Translations under genes and position numbers: made by a program
Notes under the pieces: model-generated
The model's input: the letters and a program-made list of their open reading frames with translations, nothing else
Databases searched by the model: none
What the model was told of the DNA's origin: nothing
NCBI GenBank assembly: GCA_011503125.2
Contig: WWBZ02000051.1
Location: 3,782,001 to 3,846,000, forward strand
Origin: Botryosphaeria dothidea
Taxonomy: Eukaryota > Ascomycota > Dothideomycetes > Botryosphaeriales > Botryosphaeriaceae
DNA length: 64,000 nt
Direction: 5' to 3'
In this document: one piece after another, positions 1 to 10,387 of the stretch
Layout: the number at the start of each line of letters is the position of its first letter
How positions within the stretch are numbered: the stretch's first letter is position 1

Positions 1-325
1 GGGTCAGTTGCTGGGAATTTTAAATACATGATGCTTCACCCATCAAGCTGCTAGATTGCATTCCGCTGGTTTCTACAGAAAGTACTCGGTTTAGCGTCAC
101 ATTCTACCTGTACGGACCCAGAGGGATTATTCTCTGTCTTCAGTTGTGCTTCAGTAACAAAACACGTTTTTCTCATGGTCCCATTGGGGAAAAACTGAAC
201 ATAGCGGACGATGTAGCTCAAGGAAGCACCTGCAACGTATGGTAGCATCCATTATTTCTAGATTTGAAAGCTGTTATAAAAGTATAACTGGATGTGGGAA
301 TGCTCAAACACCTGCTACTCAGATG
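1..325. other. intergenic left edge
   Basis: No gene could be supported here. A 65-residue minus-strand reading frame (51-248) follows an acceptor-like site and could be the last exon of a small secreted protein. I found no convincing upstream exon, so it is not called. Confidence 0.3.
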
Positions 326-1192
326 CTAGGTGATCCGCTTAAAGAAGTTCCATATCCCGTTCGAGCGAGAGCTCCCATCCGACCTAGTGTTTTGGATGTG
401 GTTTTCGATTACCGATACCAGATCGGTGTCGTTGATCTCCCTCGAGCGTGCCAAGTCTTGTTGCACCTCGTCCGTAGAGAGCGAAAGTGAGGTGGACTCA
501 AGTAGGAACTGAAGGACATCCGCACGCTTGGCCGTGAGGCAAAGCGAGACATGGACGTGGCCGAGAGGGACGCCTTTCGAAACCATTTTCTGGATGAGCT
601 GCAGTGGCTGGCCGCTTAGAATGGCAGCCCCGAGGGGGGTTCCACGGGGCCCGCCGGCAGCCTCCGACTCGGCAGCGCCATAATCGAGGAGGTAGTCCGG
701 GATTGTGGGGTTGGATTTGCCGCCGTCACAAGCCTCGCTCAAGGCATTCCTCCATGGATCGAATTCGTGAAGCACGATTCCTGGCTGGTGGGCGTGAAGC
801 AGCTTGAAAGTGTCGAGGTGAGGGTTCTGGAAGGCTGCCTGGAGGACACTTTCGTAGTCAACCCTGACCTTGGGATAGGTGCTGAGCAGGAACGCAACGA
901 TGTGTGGGTGTCTGTGCGCGACAGCTGTGGTGAGGAGGACGATCGTGACTGGAGCTGGTGACGTGGCCCCATCGGGCTGAGGATGAGGCAGCACTGGGCT
1001 GTCGCCTTTCTTGACGTTGGCATCGCGGAAGAGTTGCTGCAGCTTTTCCAGGTCTCCGGACTTGCACGCATCCATGATCGACTGATGGACTGGTTCGGTC
1101 TGGACTTGGCTGTTGGGTGCAGAAGTCATTGCGAAGGATGAAGAGATGGATTTCTGCTTGCCGAGGGAGGAGGATCGGGAGTTGGTTTTCAA
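326..1192 (-). CDS. ankyrin-repeat protein
   Basis: Single-exon 288-residue protein. Residues about 35-280 read as degenerate ankyrin repeats: helix pairs with the pattern D-A-C-K-S-G-D-L-E-K-L, then repeats containing VAFLLSTYP, FKLLHAHQ, IPDYLLDYGA, LIQKMVSKGV and LQFLLES. Ankyrin repeats bind proteins, and no catalytic domain accompanies them, so an intracellular binding or scaffold role is inferred. There is no signal peptide or membrane segment. The N-terminal 30 residues are Ser-rich; Met22 (1129) is an alternative start, because the ankyrin part only begins after it. The function is otherwise unknown. The gene stands alone, with about 650 bp to the next gene. Confidence 0.7.
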   Translation of the reverse strand: MKTNSRSSSLGKQKSISSSFAMTSAPNSQVQTEPVHQSIMDACKSGDLEKLQQLFRDANVKKGDSPVLPHPQPDGATSPAPVTIVLLTTAVAHRHPHIVAFLLSTYPKVRVDYESVLQAAFQNPHLDTFKLLHAHQPGIVLHEFDPWRNALSEACDGGKSNPTIPDYLLDYGAAESEAAGGPRGTPLGAAILSGQPLQLIQKMVSKGVPLGHVHVSLCLTAKRADVLQFLLESTSLSLSTDEVQQDLARSREINDTDLVSVIENHIQNTRSDGSSRSNGIWNFFKRIT

Positions 1193-1790
1193 ATGGGTTT
1201 AAGACTCAGTTGGCCCCCGCACTAGATGCTTATCAGCAACAAGCACCCAGGGCCAAGTGGCAGTGCAGCTGTGCCGCACCAAACACCTTGCATCCTTCGC
1301 GCTCCGGATCCCTGATCGCATGAAAATTAAGAAACGCAGTCGGGCAACACTAACAGCGTAAGGCAGCCAGCCGAAGCGAGAAGTGCCGCATTGTTGCAAT
1401 ATTTGGACATGCAGGAACGAAGGCCAACATCACGCGAGTCAATGATGAACGGCTGCGCTGAAAGAAACATGTGAGCCACAAGACCAAACGGGCATCATTT
1501 GAAACGAGCTGTGGGAGTTACACCGTGTTGCTACCATTTTTGGACCAGGGAGTCGCTGCGACGGAAACCCAGAACACGGCAAAACGCTTGACTGCTTCCT
1601 TCCACAACTCCACGAACCACAGTTGACTTTGCACAACTTCACAAGCCAGAGCTGAGAAAGGATTTCTCAAAAGTACCAAAAATGGAAAAAATTGAAAGAA
1701 TTCCAACACAACCCGTGTGTTGCAGACGAGAGGGATGAGTGCGGCTTGTGTCTTGTGTATCTGTCCTTGCACTGGTGAATCTTCCAGTAG
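1193..1790. other. intergenic spacer
   Basis: Spacer between the divergent ankyrin gene and the secreted-protein gene. It presumably holds both promoters. No further coding sequence is supportable. Confidence 0.5.
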
Positions 1791-1797
1791 TATAAAT
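1791..1797 (+). promoter_or_regulatory. TATA-like box of the secreted-protein gene
   Basis: TATAAAT lies 54 bp upstream of the ATG at 1851, a plausible core-promoter position for a fungal gene. Confidence 0.4.
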
Positions 1798-1850
1798 CAG
1801 AGACTGGGAATTCAGAATGCTGATGTCAAACAACAGCAATTGAATCCATC

Positions 1851-3795
1851 ATGAGAAAGTCACTTCTGCTCTCACTCGTCTCTCTCTGGGCGTCCTCCAC
1901 CTCTGCGGGGAACTGCTTCTCCTCGCCTAGAGACCCTCAAGGTGAACCTGATGACAATGTAAGATCCACCATGTCATCCTTGCGTTAATCTGGACTGATG
2001 AATCCGTTTTTCCAAGGCCAACGTACAGATATGGCGAACTTGCAAAAACAAACCTCAACAATGGGCCTGTGAAGATCCAAGCATACAGTTCCCGACCGTT
2101 GACTGCCTCATGGCGGACATGAAAACTTGCGGCTGGGTAGGCCAAAATACTGTCTTCTACTCGTTTGGCATTGCCACCGTGGAAGCTCGGACAAACGTGC
2201 GCGATCATCTGGATCCGCAGGGCGTCATGTTCAACGATGCACTTGACGGGAGCTATGTCGACTTTCTGATGACCAAGCGGCCGGACTTCCGTCTCGATTA
2301 CGCCCCTCGGGTGCTTCTGTACACAGACCGATACGCCGAAGCCATGGCACGCCTTTCCACCGGAGATGTCTTCCTCGTCGTCTCAAACCATAACGGCGAG
2401 GGAGGCGGCGTGGGGGCGTTCCAGACACCGATAGATCCGAATGCCCGCAATGTCTGGCGATCGGTTGAGCTTCCTACCTTGCAGCGCAACGAGGCCATCA
2501 ACAGAATCATCAGCGTAGCCAAAGACCAAAACTGGGCCCACTCAGTTGACTGGAACAAGGGCGATGGTAATCTGCTCCCAGAGAGCACCGCCAGCAGCCA
2601 ACAAGTCCCGGCTGTGCCTCAGGCCCAAGGACCCGCCGCAACACAGACGTGCTATTCGGTTTCTGGCGCCAGCGCCTGCCCTACCTCTTGCCCGACAACA
2701 TTCACCACGTCAAGTTCCGTCAAACCCACCATCACAGCAAAGCCTGCATGTGATTTGCACAATCAAGATCCAGATCAGGGTATCACCCAGGCATACTGCC
2801 TCTGTGATTCATCCGTTACTCTTACACCTCTTTCCATCCCGACCAACGGCCATCCGAGCGACAGTTGCGCGTACACCACGATCCCAAAGACAGGCGAAAT
2901 CTCCATCACAACTGTGAAGCAAACATACACAAGCAACTGCCATGTGTGCACCGAGATTGAATTCAACCCGCCCACCTGCACTTCCACCGTCCCCGGATGC
3001 ACGCCGACCACCGCCACATCAGCAACCCCGACAAGCACCTTCGTCGTCAACCTCTCCAACAACACCGTCCACGCAGGCAACGCCAACGACGCCAACAACG
3101 GCGCCGACTTCCGCAACAACATCATGTCCACGCTCAAGTCGGCCTGCCCCGAGACCAAGTCCGGCCAAGCCGGCCAGTGCGACACCACCGAGAAGTACCA
3201 GATCCACGACATCTGGACCGTCGTCGAAGGCGGAGACATGGATGGCACGCTGTCCTTCCAGTTCGAAGACAGCAGGTACCTCAGCACGGGCGAGCGCGAC
3301 CGCATGCTCGCCGTCGCCGTGGGCTCGTTCCAGCAGGCCGTCGGCAAGAGCTGCTCGAAAGTCAAGTACAGCTACCCGCTCGACCCGACAGAGTCCGGCT
3401 GTCATCCCCCGGAGAAGAGGCATCTCGTCCCTCGAGTCCCGATCGGACCCGGAGATACCACTTACGGGCAAAACCCGGACGCGTGCCACAGTGATATGAA
3501 CATCTGCAATGGCCCTGATCACATAAGTATGCTTTCCCCCGAATGCGGATTGGGAAACTCGCTAACGTCGTTCACAGGTGTTGAGCTCGCTGGCTCGGAA
3601 GGACCCTACACGAACCACATGAACATCCACGTCAGCTTTGAGATTGGAAATGGGAAAGATTCCGCGTTCAACGAGTTCATCTGCGAGATGATCATTGATG
3701 GCCTTGCCGCCCTCGTCAACGTTGTAGCACCCGAGCTTGCTGTAGGCGATTGGGTCAGTGCAGAAGAGCTCCAGGAAATTCTTTGTGCTCAGTGA
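1851..3795 (+). CDS. secreted cysteine-rich protein, unknown function
   Basis: Exons 1851-1958 and 2017-3795, joined across a 58-nt GTAAGA..CCAAG intron that keeps the frame exactly. Exon 1 encodes a signal peptide (MRKSLLLSLVSLWASSTSAG). A further in-frame 51-nt stretch, 3527-3577 (GTATGC..CACAG with GCTAAC branch point), is probably a second intron, giving 611 residues instead of 628. The mature protein has a Cys-containing N-terminal region, a Ser/Thr/Pro-rich Cys-rich middle (about residues 220-350) and a C-terminal globular part that includes KYQIHDIWTVVEGGDMDG. I do not recognise a catalytic family. An extracellular or cell-wall location is inferred from the signal and the Cys content. 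Confidence 0.75.
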
Positions 3796-4080
3796 TGAGC
3801 CGGATGTAGGATGACACGGGGAATTGGTGTGTTGAAGAGTAGGGACTGTAATGTGTTTGGTAGCGGACATTTCCTTGTTGTTTCTGATTTTCTTTTTCGT
3901 CTTTGATTTTTTTTTTTGATAGAAGTTCACAGCGCATGTTGCAGGTCAATTTAAACATTTCACACAGATCGGCTCAATGCCCGCCGACGGTTACAAATGT
4001 GCTCTTATTGTATTGATAGAAAGTATTAATATGTCATAGCGCTGGAAGTTTATGTACAGGTATCCAGCCATATACACAAC

Positions 4081-5598
4081 CTACTCCGCCTCGGGTGCCA
4101 GAGCCTCCCACTCCTTGACTGCCACGCCACCAAACTGGCCACCACTCCCTGAAGCAGTCAACTTGGCACGCAGAGACGTGGTGCTGACCTCGTCAAAAGC
4201 GACCTCTTCCGGATCATCCGTGACATCAAGGGGATACGCCGTCGAGTTGGCGACCTTCTCCCAAGCCCCCGCATCGGTCTTGTATTCGACGTGCCAGCTC
4301 GCCGGCGGCGGCACGCCAACATTCGCGCCCGCCTCCTGATCGGCGAAGAAAGCCATGCGCACACCGTTCAGAGACACGGTCGCGTTCCACTCGTACACGA
4401 GCGTGCTTTCCTGCGGCGAGGACTCCCCGTCGTACGAGCTCCAGTAGTCCGGCGGCAGGGGGTTGGACGGAATCTCGCCGTCGTGCAGAGACTCAACCCA
4501 GTACTGGACCGGCGTGCCGTTGGCGGAGCTGGCCTTGGCCTTCGGCGCGATGTTCCGGGTCGGCTGGGCCGCCGGCTGCGGGCGCTTGGTCGGCACGACC
4601 TTGTTGATGGCCGGCGGGGACTGGCTGTCGTCGAAGGTCAGCGCGTCGAAGGCGACGCTGCGGCGGAAGTGGCCGCCGCCCTGCGCGTCGGCGGTGTGGT
4701 AGACGAGGTACCAGTGCCCGTCGACTTCGACGGCGCCGGGGTGGGATGTCGTGGAGGAAACGATGCCGAGGACGATGCCCCGGAAGGTCCAGGGACCGAG
4801 AGGCGAGGAGGCGGTTCCGTAAGCAATGCATGCGTGGTAGGAGGTAGGGGTGCAGGGGGAGTCGGGTCCGGCGTTGTTTGCGGCATAGAGCATGTAGTAG
4901 GTGTCCTTCCTCTTCATGATCCAGGGCGCCTCAAAGAAGCCAGTAAGGGAGTCGACGACGGTAACATCTGACGCAGTGGTGATCATGTCATCGGCCATTT
5001 CGTAGGCGCGGAGCTGGCCGAAGGTACCGTAGTACACGTACACCTTTTTGTCGTCATCCACAAGGATGGTCGGGTCGATGTTCTGGATGTCATTGCCAGG
5101 CGCGGGAACGGACTGCGAAAAGACCGGGCCGGACGGGTGAGCATCCTTCCATGGTCCCAGCGGACTGTCTGAGACAGCAACGCCAATTGCGAAGGGGTCG
5201 GTGTTCTTCGAGTTTGCCTCTGTCACAGGGGCATAGAGATAGAATTTCCCGTCTGGACCCTGTACAATCTGAGCGGCGTATGCGGTTCCCTCGGCAGCCC
5301 AGGAAAAGATCTCGTGGGGCTTAGCAATGCCTGGGTAGAATGACCATTCTCCGCCAGACGCATCAAGGGACGTTGAGACGAAAAGCTCCCATTCGTTGAT
5401 GATGAAAGCGTTCTGGTCTACCGGGGCCTCGTCGTGCCCTGCAAGGATGTACAGGGTGCTGTTGACGACAAGAGGAGCTGGGTCAGCGGAGTAGTATGAG
5501 CCATTGGCAAGAATGGGATTTCCTGTGGATTCGAAGGTGATCGGGGTGGACTGGGCGGAGACCGCGACACCTTGGAGCAGTAACAACAACGGCAACAT
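4081..5598 (-). CDS. secreted glycoside hydrolase family 43 protein
   Basis: Single-exon 505-residue enzyme. Residues 1-15 form a signal peptide (MLPLLLLLQGVAVSA). The rest to about residue 340 reads as a GH43 five-bladed propeller. The three expected acidic residues are visible: the base Asp39 in SADPAP, the pKa-modulating Asp175 in NIDPTI, and the general acid Glu223 in GFFEAPW. Family members cleave arabinan, arabinoxylan or xylo-oligosaccharides, so a plant cell-wall role outside the cell is inferred; the exact substrate cannot be read. Residues about 355-505 form a C-terminal beta-rich domain (YDGESSPQES, GVRMAFFADQ) that resembles a carbohydrate-binding module. A TATA-like stretch lies about 60 bp upstream. 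Confidence 0.88.
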   Translation of the reverse strand: MLPLLLLLQGVAVSAQSTPITFESTGNPILANGSYYSADPAPLVVNSTLYILAGHDEAPVDQNAFIINEWELFVSTSLDASGGEWSFYPGIAKPHEIFSWAAEGTAYAAQIVQGPDGKFYLYAPVTEANSKNTDPFAIGVAVSDSPLGPWKDAHPSGPVFSQSVPAPGNDIQNIDPTILVDDDKKVYVYYGTFGQLRAYEMADDMITTASDVTVVDSLTGFFEAPWIMKRKDTYYMLYAANNAGPDSPCTPTSYHACIAYGTASSPLGPWTFRGIVLGIVSSTTSHPGAVEVDGHWYLVYHTADAQGGGHFRRSVAFDALTFDDSQSPPAINKVVPTKRPQPAAQPTRNIAPKAKASSANGTPVQYWVESLHDGEIPSNPLPPDYWSSYDGESSPQESTLVYEWNATVSLNGVRMAFFADQEAGANVGVPPPASWHVEYKTDAGAWEKVANSTAYPLDVTDDPEEVAFDEVSTTSLRAKLTASGSGGQFGGVAVKEWEALAPEAE

Positions 5599-7713
5599 CT
5601 TGCCGGGGGGTGAGGCTTTCCTGCAGAGCGCAAGCGAACGCGGAGCCGCCTGGCCTTATAGTGTTTCATCGGCCCGGCATCCAGGCGGGGTCATTGCGAT
5701 GTTTCATGATTTACCCACCACTCGCCGCAGTTTGGGGTCGTCTCGTATTCTCACTTGCGCCGGTCCCTCGTATCAGATTAGTTGCTTTCTCATGCCTTAC
5801 TTTCACAGGACGGATCGCTCAGTGTCGAAACAAGCGCGATGCCGCAAACATAAGGGTGCCTCAAGCGGTGGTCCTCATCGCATCGACGGTCTCGATCGTT
5901 TCTGGAAGTTACAATGCAGCGGGAACAAGGCCACCCCGGAGCAGAGATTGTGCAAGATGCTCTTCAAAAATCCGCGCGATGACTGCTTTTCTGCCGTTTC
6001 GAGAGGCGGAAGGCGTCCCGTCGCAAATTGTTAGACGTCGATCTTCCGAATCCAGAAGGTGACATGATCGGTCGCTTCGCCCACCGGAGGCCCTGCGCGG
6101 CGAGTCCACAACACCCACAAGCGGCTTTTCGGGATAGATTCCTGACAGTGAAGATGGAGGTTGAGTAGAACGGGATGGACTTGCCCTGCTTTCTCTAACG
6201 TTGCGCTTCCCGAACGAATTTGCATTTAGCTCACCACCTTTGCACCACTCAAAGAATAATGCACCGAGTGCAACTTCGCAAGGCAATTCATTGCGATAGC
6301 TGAAGAAACTATGGGTCGCATGCCCGTGAAAATGAGATGACTCGGGTTGGTTTGTCCCTACAGATTCCGTGAGATGTTGTTACAGTGCAAATGCACGTAC
6401 TCCTGAAGTGCCACAAGGTCGATCTCGAGGCTTGCAGCAAATCAACCATTAAGCATGCTATGGTGAAGTTTTATTTCTCTTTGAAGTGTTTAGGAGATTT
6501 TGCCGGGTAATCGCTTCAGTCACACATGAATGATATGAAATCTGTACCGCCATTGATTGAGCCTTCACTCTTTTGCGTCGATGGAACGTGGAAAACTGTA
6601 GTCGGCATTTATCAATGGCACGAGAAAAGCTTGGGCCACGTAGTTGTGTCCGAGGCTCGCTATTTTCCACCCAATAAATGGCCGAGCTTCGCGAGTACCC
6701 CGAAAGTTCCGCAAGCCTTTGGGTACACGATGTATATGCATTTACTGTTTGCAAACCCGTGAAACTATCATGGGAAGCTTTCGATAAGTTGCTCCCGGTG
6801 AGTGCGGGGCCTTGCATGCAGCAGAAATGGAGCATTGCATGAGAAGTCAGCTAATGGCCTGTGAAGCATTAAATGAGTTGACGGCGTGATTTTGGCTGGA
6901 AAAGCAGAGACTCTAAACGCCGTACATCCAAATCTCAACTACAACACAACTACATTCTCACTCATGTTTTCTCGCCTTCGGAAACAGGGGAACAAAGAGA
7001 CCTTGATCTAGACTTACGCAAATGAGGACTTGGATAGTCGGAAATAGCCAAGCCCTCTTGAAGGTGAATAGTAAATAGTAAGATCTGCTTTGTTGTATTC
7101 AATGTGCGAAGAATATAATTTGATCCGTGGTGGTCCTATACTTGTTGTTTGGGCAATTCGCTGTGTTGTTGCATCTCGGCCGAGTTGCTCGGGCCGGTAA
7201 ACTCCAATAACCGCGACATCCCAGAGCTCAGTTCCTCGAGCATAGCATTTTGGGGCAGTGCACAGTGCAGTAGTCGGGCTAAAATTGCGCCGTATTGGTA
7301 ATACGGTGGAAAGTCACCCCATTTGCTTGGGTAAGCCAACCGTAGAGGCGGTCACATGCTGCTCATAGATCGGACTATTCTCGTATTGCCTTATACCGCC
7401 AGTGTGAATGGTGGAAAGTATGTTCTCAGAATTTGCCCCTGCGTTACAGTTAGTCATGATTGTTCTGTCTATTTTTTTTACGCAGAAGCTTAAATAGAAG
7501 CTCGTCCATTGGCTGGGTAGAGTTTTAATATCTGAACGTGGAAGGACTTTTCGGTTGCTAATCCCACCAGCGATGATAGGACGGATACAGAGTGCTGAGC
7601 TGCATATGCACAAACCGGTCTACGGCCTTGTAGAAACTGCCGTTCCTGTCGGCCTCGCCCTTGAGAGAGGGATATTGGTAATCGGCTTCATTTACAAAGA
7701 GACAATGTATAGA
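5599..7713. other. long intergenic region
   Basis: About 2.1 kb without a supportable gene. Short reading frames on both strands show no domain, signal peptide or consistent splice structure. The right part becomes AT-richer towards the promoter of the next gene. Confidence 0.5.
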
Positions 7714-7720
7714 TATAAAA
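7714..7720 (+). promoter_or_regulatory. TATA-like box of the SnoaL-like gene
   Basis: TATAAAA, about 85 bp upstream of the ATG at 7801. Confidence 0.4.
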
Positions 7721-7800
7721 GAAGTTGGTCAGTGGATGTAGACGTGGCAGCAAACAAACACTCCACATCCTCCTAAGATAATCACCCAGAGCCCATCAAG

Positions 7801-8944
7801 ATGCGCCCCTACGATATTTCCCAACTTCTTATGATGAGCAGCATCGCAGCGGCTTGCGGTGCTGGCCTGCCACATTTTCCGCATGCGTCGGGAAGCAATT
7901 CAATGATGAAGCGTCGTATGTCACCTGCCCAGACTGATCGCTGATAATTAATGATGGGCTGCAGAGCTTTCTACTGTTCAACAGCCCTCCGGAAATGTTA
8001 CGCATTGGACAGTAGAGCAGAACGTCCGTCAGATGCAAGTTTCAGACGATGCGTTCATTGCCCGAGATCTTGCTCGATTCAATCACCATCCCAATTGCAC
8101 CATCTACTATCCACTTGGGGTCGTCATGGATCTCACGCAGCACCGCCATGACCTGCAGGTCACCTTTTCCATGTACTCGGATGTGGTCCCGCACAACCAC
8201 AACTACAAAGTCATTTTTGGAGAGGGAGATTGGACTGTAGCACTAGCACAGGCAAAGGGCACAAACGATGGACCGTTCCAGGGTCCATCTGGTGAATGGC
8301 TTCCTCCAACTGATCGAACCGTTGAGTACGATCTGATAAGCATTGTTCGCTGGAATGGCGGGTTGATGATGGAGGAGTACCTCTGGACGGACAACCCAAG
8401 CGTCTACCGCCAAGTTGGACTTCTCCCGAGTAAGCCACCGAAGGATGCTCCGGACCTCGAGCTGAACCCTTACGTGGCCCCTCTTTCCACGCAACCAGGC
8501 GTAGATTCCAGCTCTGTCAACAAAGAAAAGCTGAAAGAGACTGATGACGCCATCAACTCCGGACACCTTGACGCGGACAGCCTCAACCTTTCTCCGAACG
8601 TCACCATCTATGGCCTGAATGACGAAGGTCTTGATCTTCAGGGCTATCTGGACACTCTGTCAGACATCAAGAAAGCGTTTCCAGACCTTCGCTACGAGAA
8701 CGAGCCCTACCGACAGGTCATTGCGCAAGGCGATTGGACGGCAACAATTTCGAACTTGACGGGCACCCACCAGGGCCCACTCATTCTGCCTCCATACCTG
8801 GCAAACAGTCCTGTTGAAGCCACCGGAAAGAGCTTTGATCTACTGCACTACAACATCGCTCGCTGGCAGGACGGGAAGATTGTGGAGATGAGAATCAACG
8901 TGGACATGTTTGGCATCTTGAGTGCTCTGGGCATTCCTTTCTAA
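7801..8944 (+). CDS. tandem SnoaL/NTF2-like fold protein
   Basis: Exons 7801-7915 and 7965-8944. The 49-nt intron (GTATGT..CTGCAG) is phase 1 and restores the frame into residues upstream of 8033. The product is about 364 residues and contains two SnoaL-like (NTF2-fold) units. The first covers about residues 60-185 (DLARFNHHPNCTIYYP ... EGDWTVALAQAKGT) and the second about 200-364 (LNLSPNVTIYGLND ... QGDWTATISNLTGTHQGP). The repeated GDWT-A motif marks the duplication. SnoaL-like proteins include polyketide cyclases and steroid-isomerase-like enzymes, but many are uncharacterised, so no reaction is assigned. A short hydrophobic N-terminus could be a signal sequence. The gene stands alone. Confidence 0.78.
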
Positions 8945-9308
8945 CCTTCTCTGATAACATCCATCATCTGTTCAACTGAAGTTTGGAAATACTCGAATCG
9001 GCACAGCAATGGTGAATTGGCGACGGGTTGGAGTATTTCCGATGGCTCATACTTGGTTCATTTCAGGAATACATTTATGAATACGAAGGCCAATTGTCCA
9101 ATCTCTAAATATGATGCAGCTTGGTTTGTCTTCAATCTAAAATTTACGCCGAGCATTAGTCACATGACGTTGAGTCAGGTACGCAGGATTATCAGCGTGA
9201 CCGCCCCACGTCAACCCCGCAATGGATTCCTGACCTTCTCCGGCGTCAGCATCATCTAGACAAAAGAAACCTGGGGAATTCCATATCAATTACCTGAAAA
9301 GTCCATAA
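8945..9308. other. intergenic spacer
   Basis: Nothing recognisable between the SnoaL-like gene and the MFS relic. Confidence 0.4.
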
Positions 9309-10072
9309 TGTCGGCGGAAACGGAACACGAATTGGGCCGGATCTCGGCCAATGCCGCGCAGAACAGCGTTGCGGACCGAGAGGAAGCGGGGAGCACCACA
9401 TCAGCACATGAATCTTCTCTTCCGCCAGTCGATGGCGGAAAGGATGCCTGGTTGATGCTGGTCAGCGCGTTCTTCATCGAGAGTTCTGTCTGGGGTAATT
9501 GCTGCTTCTCCACTCCATAACGCTGACACTGCTGGACTGATTGCTGTCCAAGTTTTCGGTATGCCTTTGGAATTCTCCGGGACTACTATTCGACGCATGA
9601 GCCTTTCGCGTCCGACTCGTCTCACTCTGCCATCATGGGAACAGAAGCACTGGTGAAGAAGCTCCATGCGTCTTGTGGAGCTCTCGCTGATTGCCGTAAC
9701 AGGGTGTCATGTATCTCGGGTCCCCGTTCGGACTGTCCTTCTTGCAGACCCTGCAGCATCGCAGGCCTCTTCATCTCATCAGGCGCCCTTGCAGTCTCGT
9801 CCTTCGCGACCCACGTCTGGCAACTCATCCTCATCCCCGCCCTCTCCCTCCACCACGCCCGCCCGCGCATCCACGTCGCCGCGCGCACCCGCGACGGGCG
9901 AGCCTCCCGCCGCACCCCGTCCCTCCGCTTCGTCCTACCCCGCCGCTTCCTCGTCTACCAGCTCGGCAACGTGCTGCACGGGCTGGGCTACTTTCTGCCG
10001 TCGTACGCGCGCGCGCGCGCGCGCTCGGCCTGCGCGCCGCCGCGAATGGAGCATCCCATGCTGAAAGTTGAA
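9309..10072 (+). pseudogene. MFS (monocarboxylate-type) transporter pseudogene
   Basis: Broken remains of an MFS permease of the fungal monocarboxylate type. Exon 1 (9309 to about 9494) encodes the cytosolic N-terminus and the start of TM1 (GGKDAWLMLVSAFFIESSVWG). After an intron comes AFGILRDYYSTHEPFAS, then a second intron (about 9652-9701), then MYLGSPFGLSFLQTL. The frame then changes: GLFISSGALAVSSFATHVWQ is in another frame, and so is FLVYQLGNVLHGLGYFLP. A block of roughly a hundred residues expected between those two segments is missing, and everything after the first half of the protein is absent. A (CG)n tract at 10006-10024 sits where family members have a YARALGL-like segment. At least two frame changes plus deletions make function very unlikely. 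Confidence 0.75.
10006..10024. repeat. (CG)n dinucleotide tract
   Basis: A 19-nt uninterrupted alternating C/G tract inside the MFS pseudogene. It is a slippage-prone sequence that could have caused the local frame change. Confidence 0.9.
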
Positions 10073-10387
10073 TTGGAAGATGAAACCCCTGCTGGTATAT
10101 GAACTGTGGCGTCTGGGAAAATCAGCAAAAGGAATGCGCGTATGACCAGGAGGGTTCAAAATTGCTAATGGACATGCGCCGGACAAAGCAGAAGATTGTT
10201 TCATATAAAGTTAAAGGTAGATGTAACTCGTTAAAGTTTATTCCAACCGCAAGACCACGAGGAAGGGAACCTTTCAAATGCTCAGCTCTGCACCAGGGAA
10301 GCCCAGGAAAATTTCATGCATGTTTGGGAGACTCACAGATTTTCCTTCCTACTTAGCCTTACCATCCTCCGTCATTCTCTACTTGCC
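10073..10387. other. intergenic spacer
   Basis: No gene seen. It lies downstream of both the MFS relic (+) and the membrane-protein gene (-). Confidence 0.4.
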
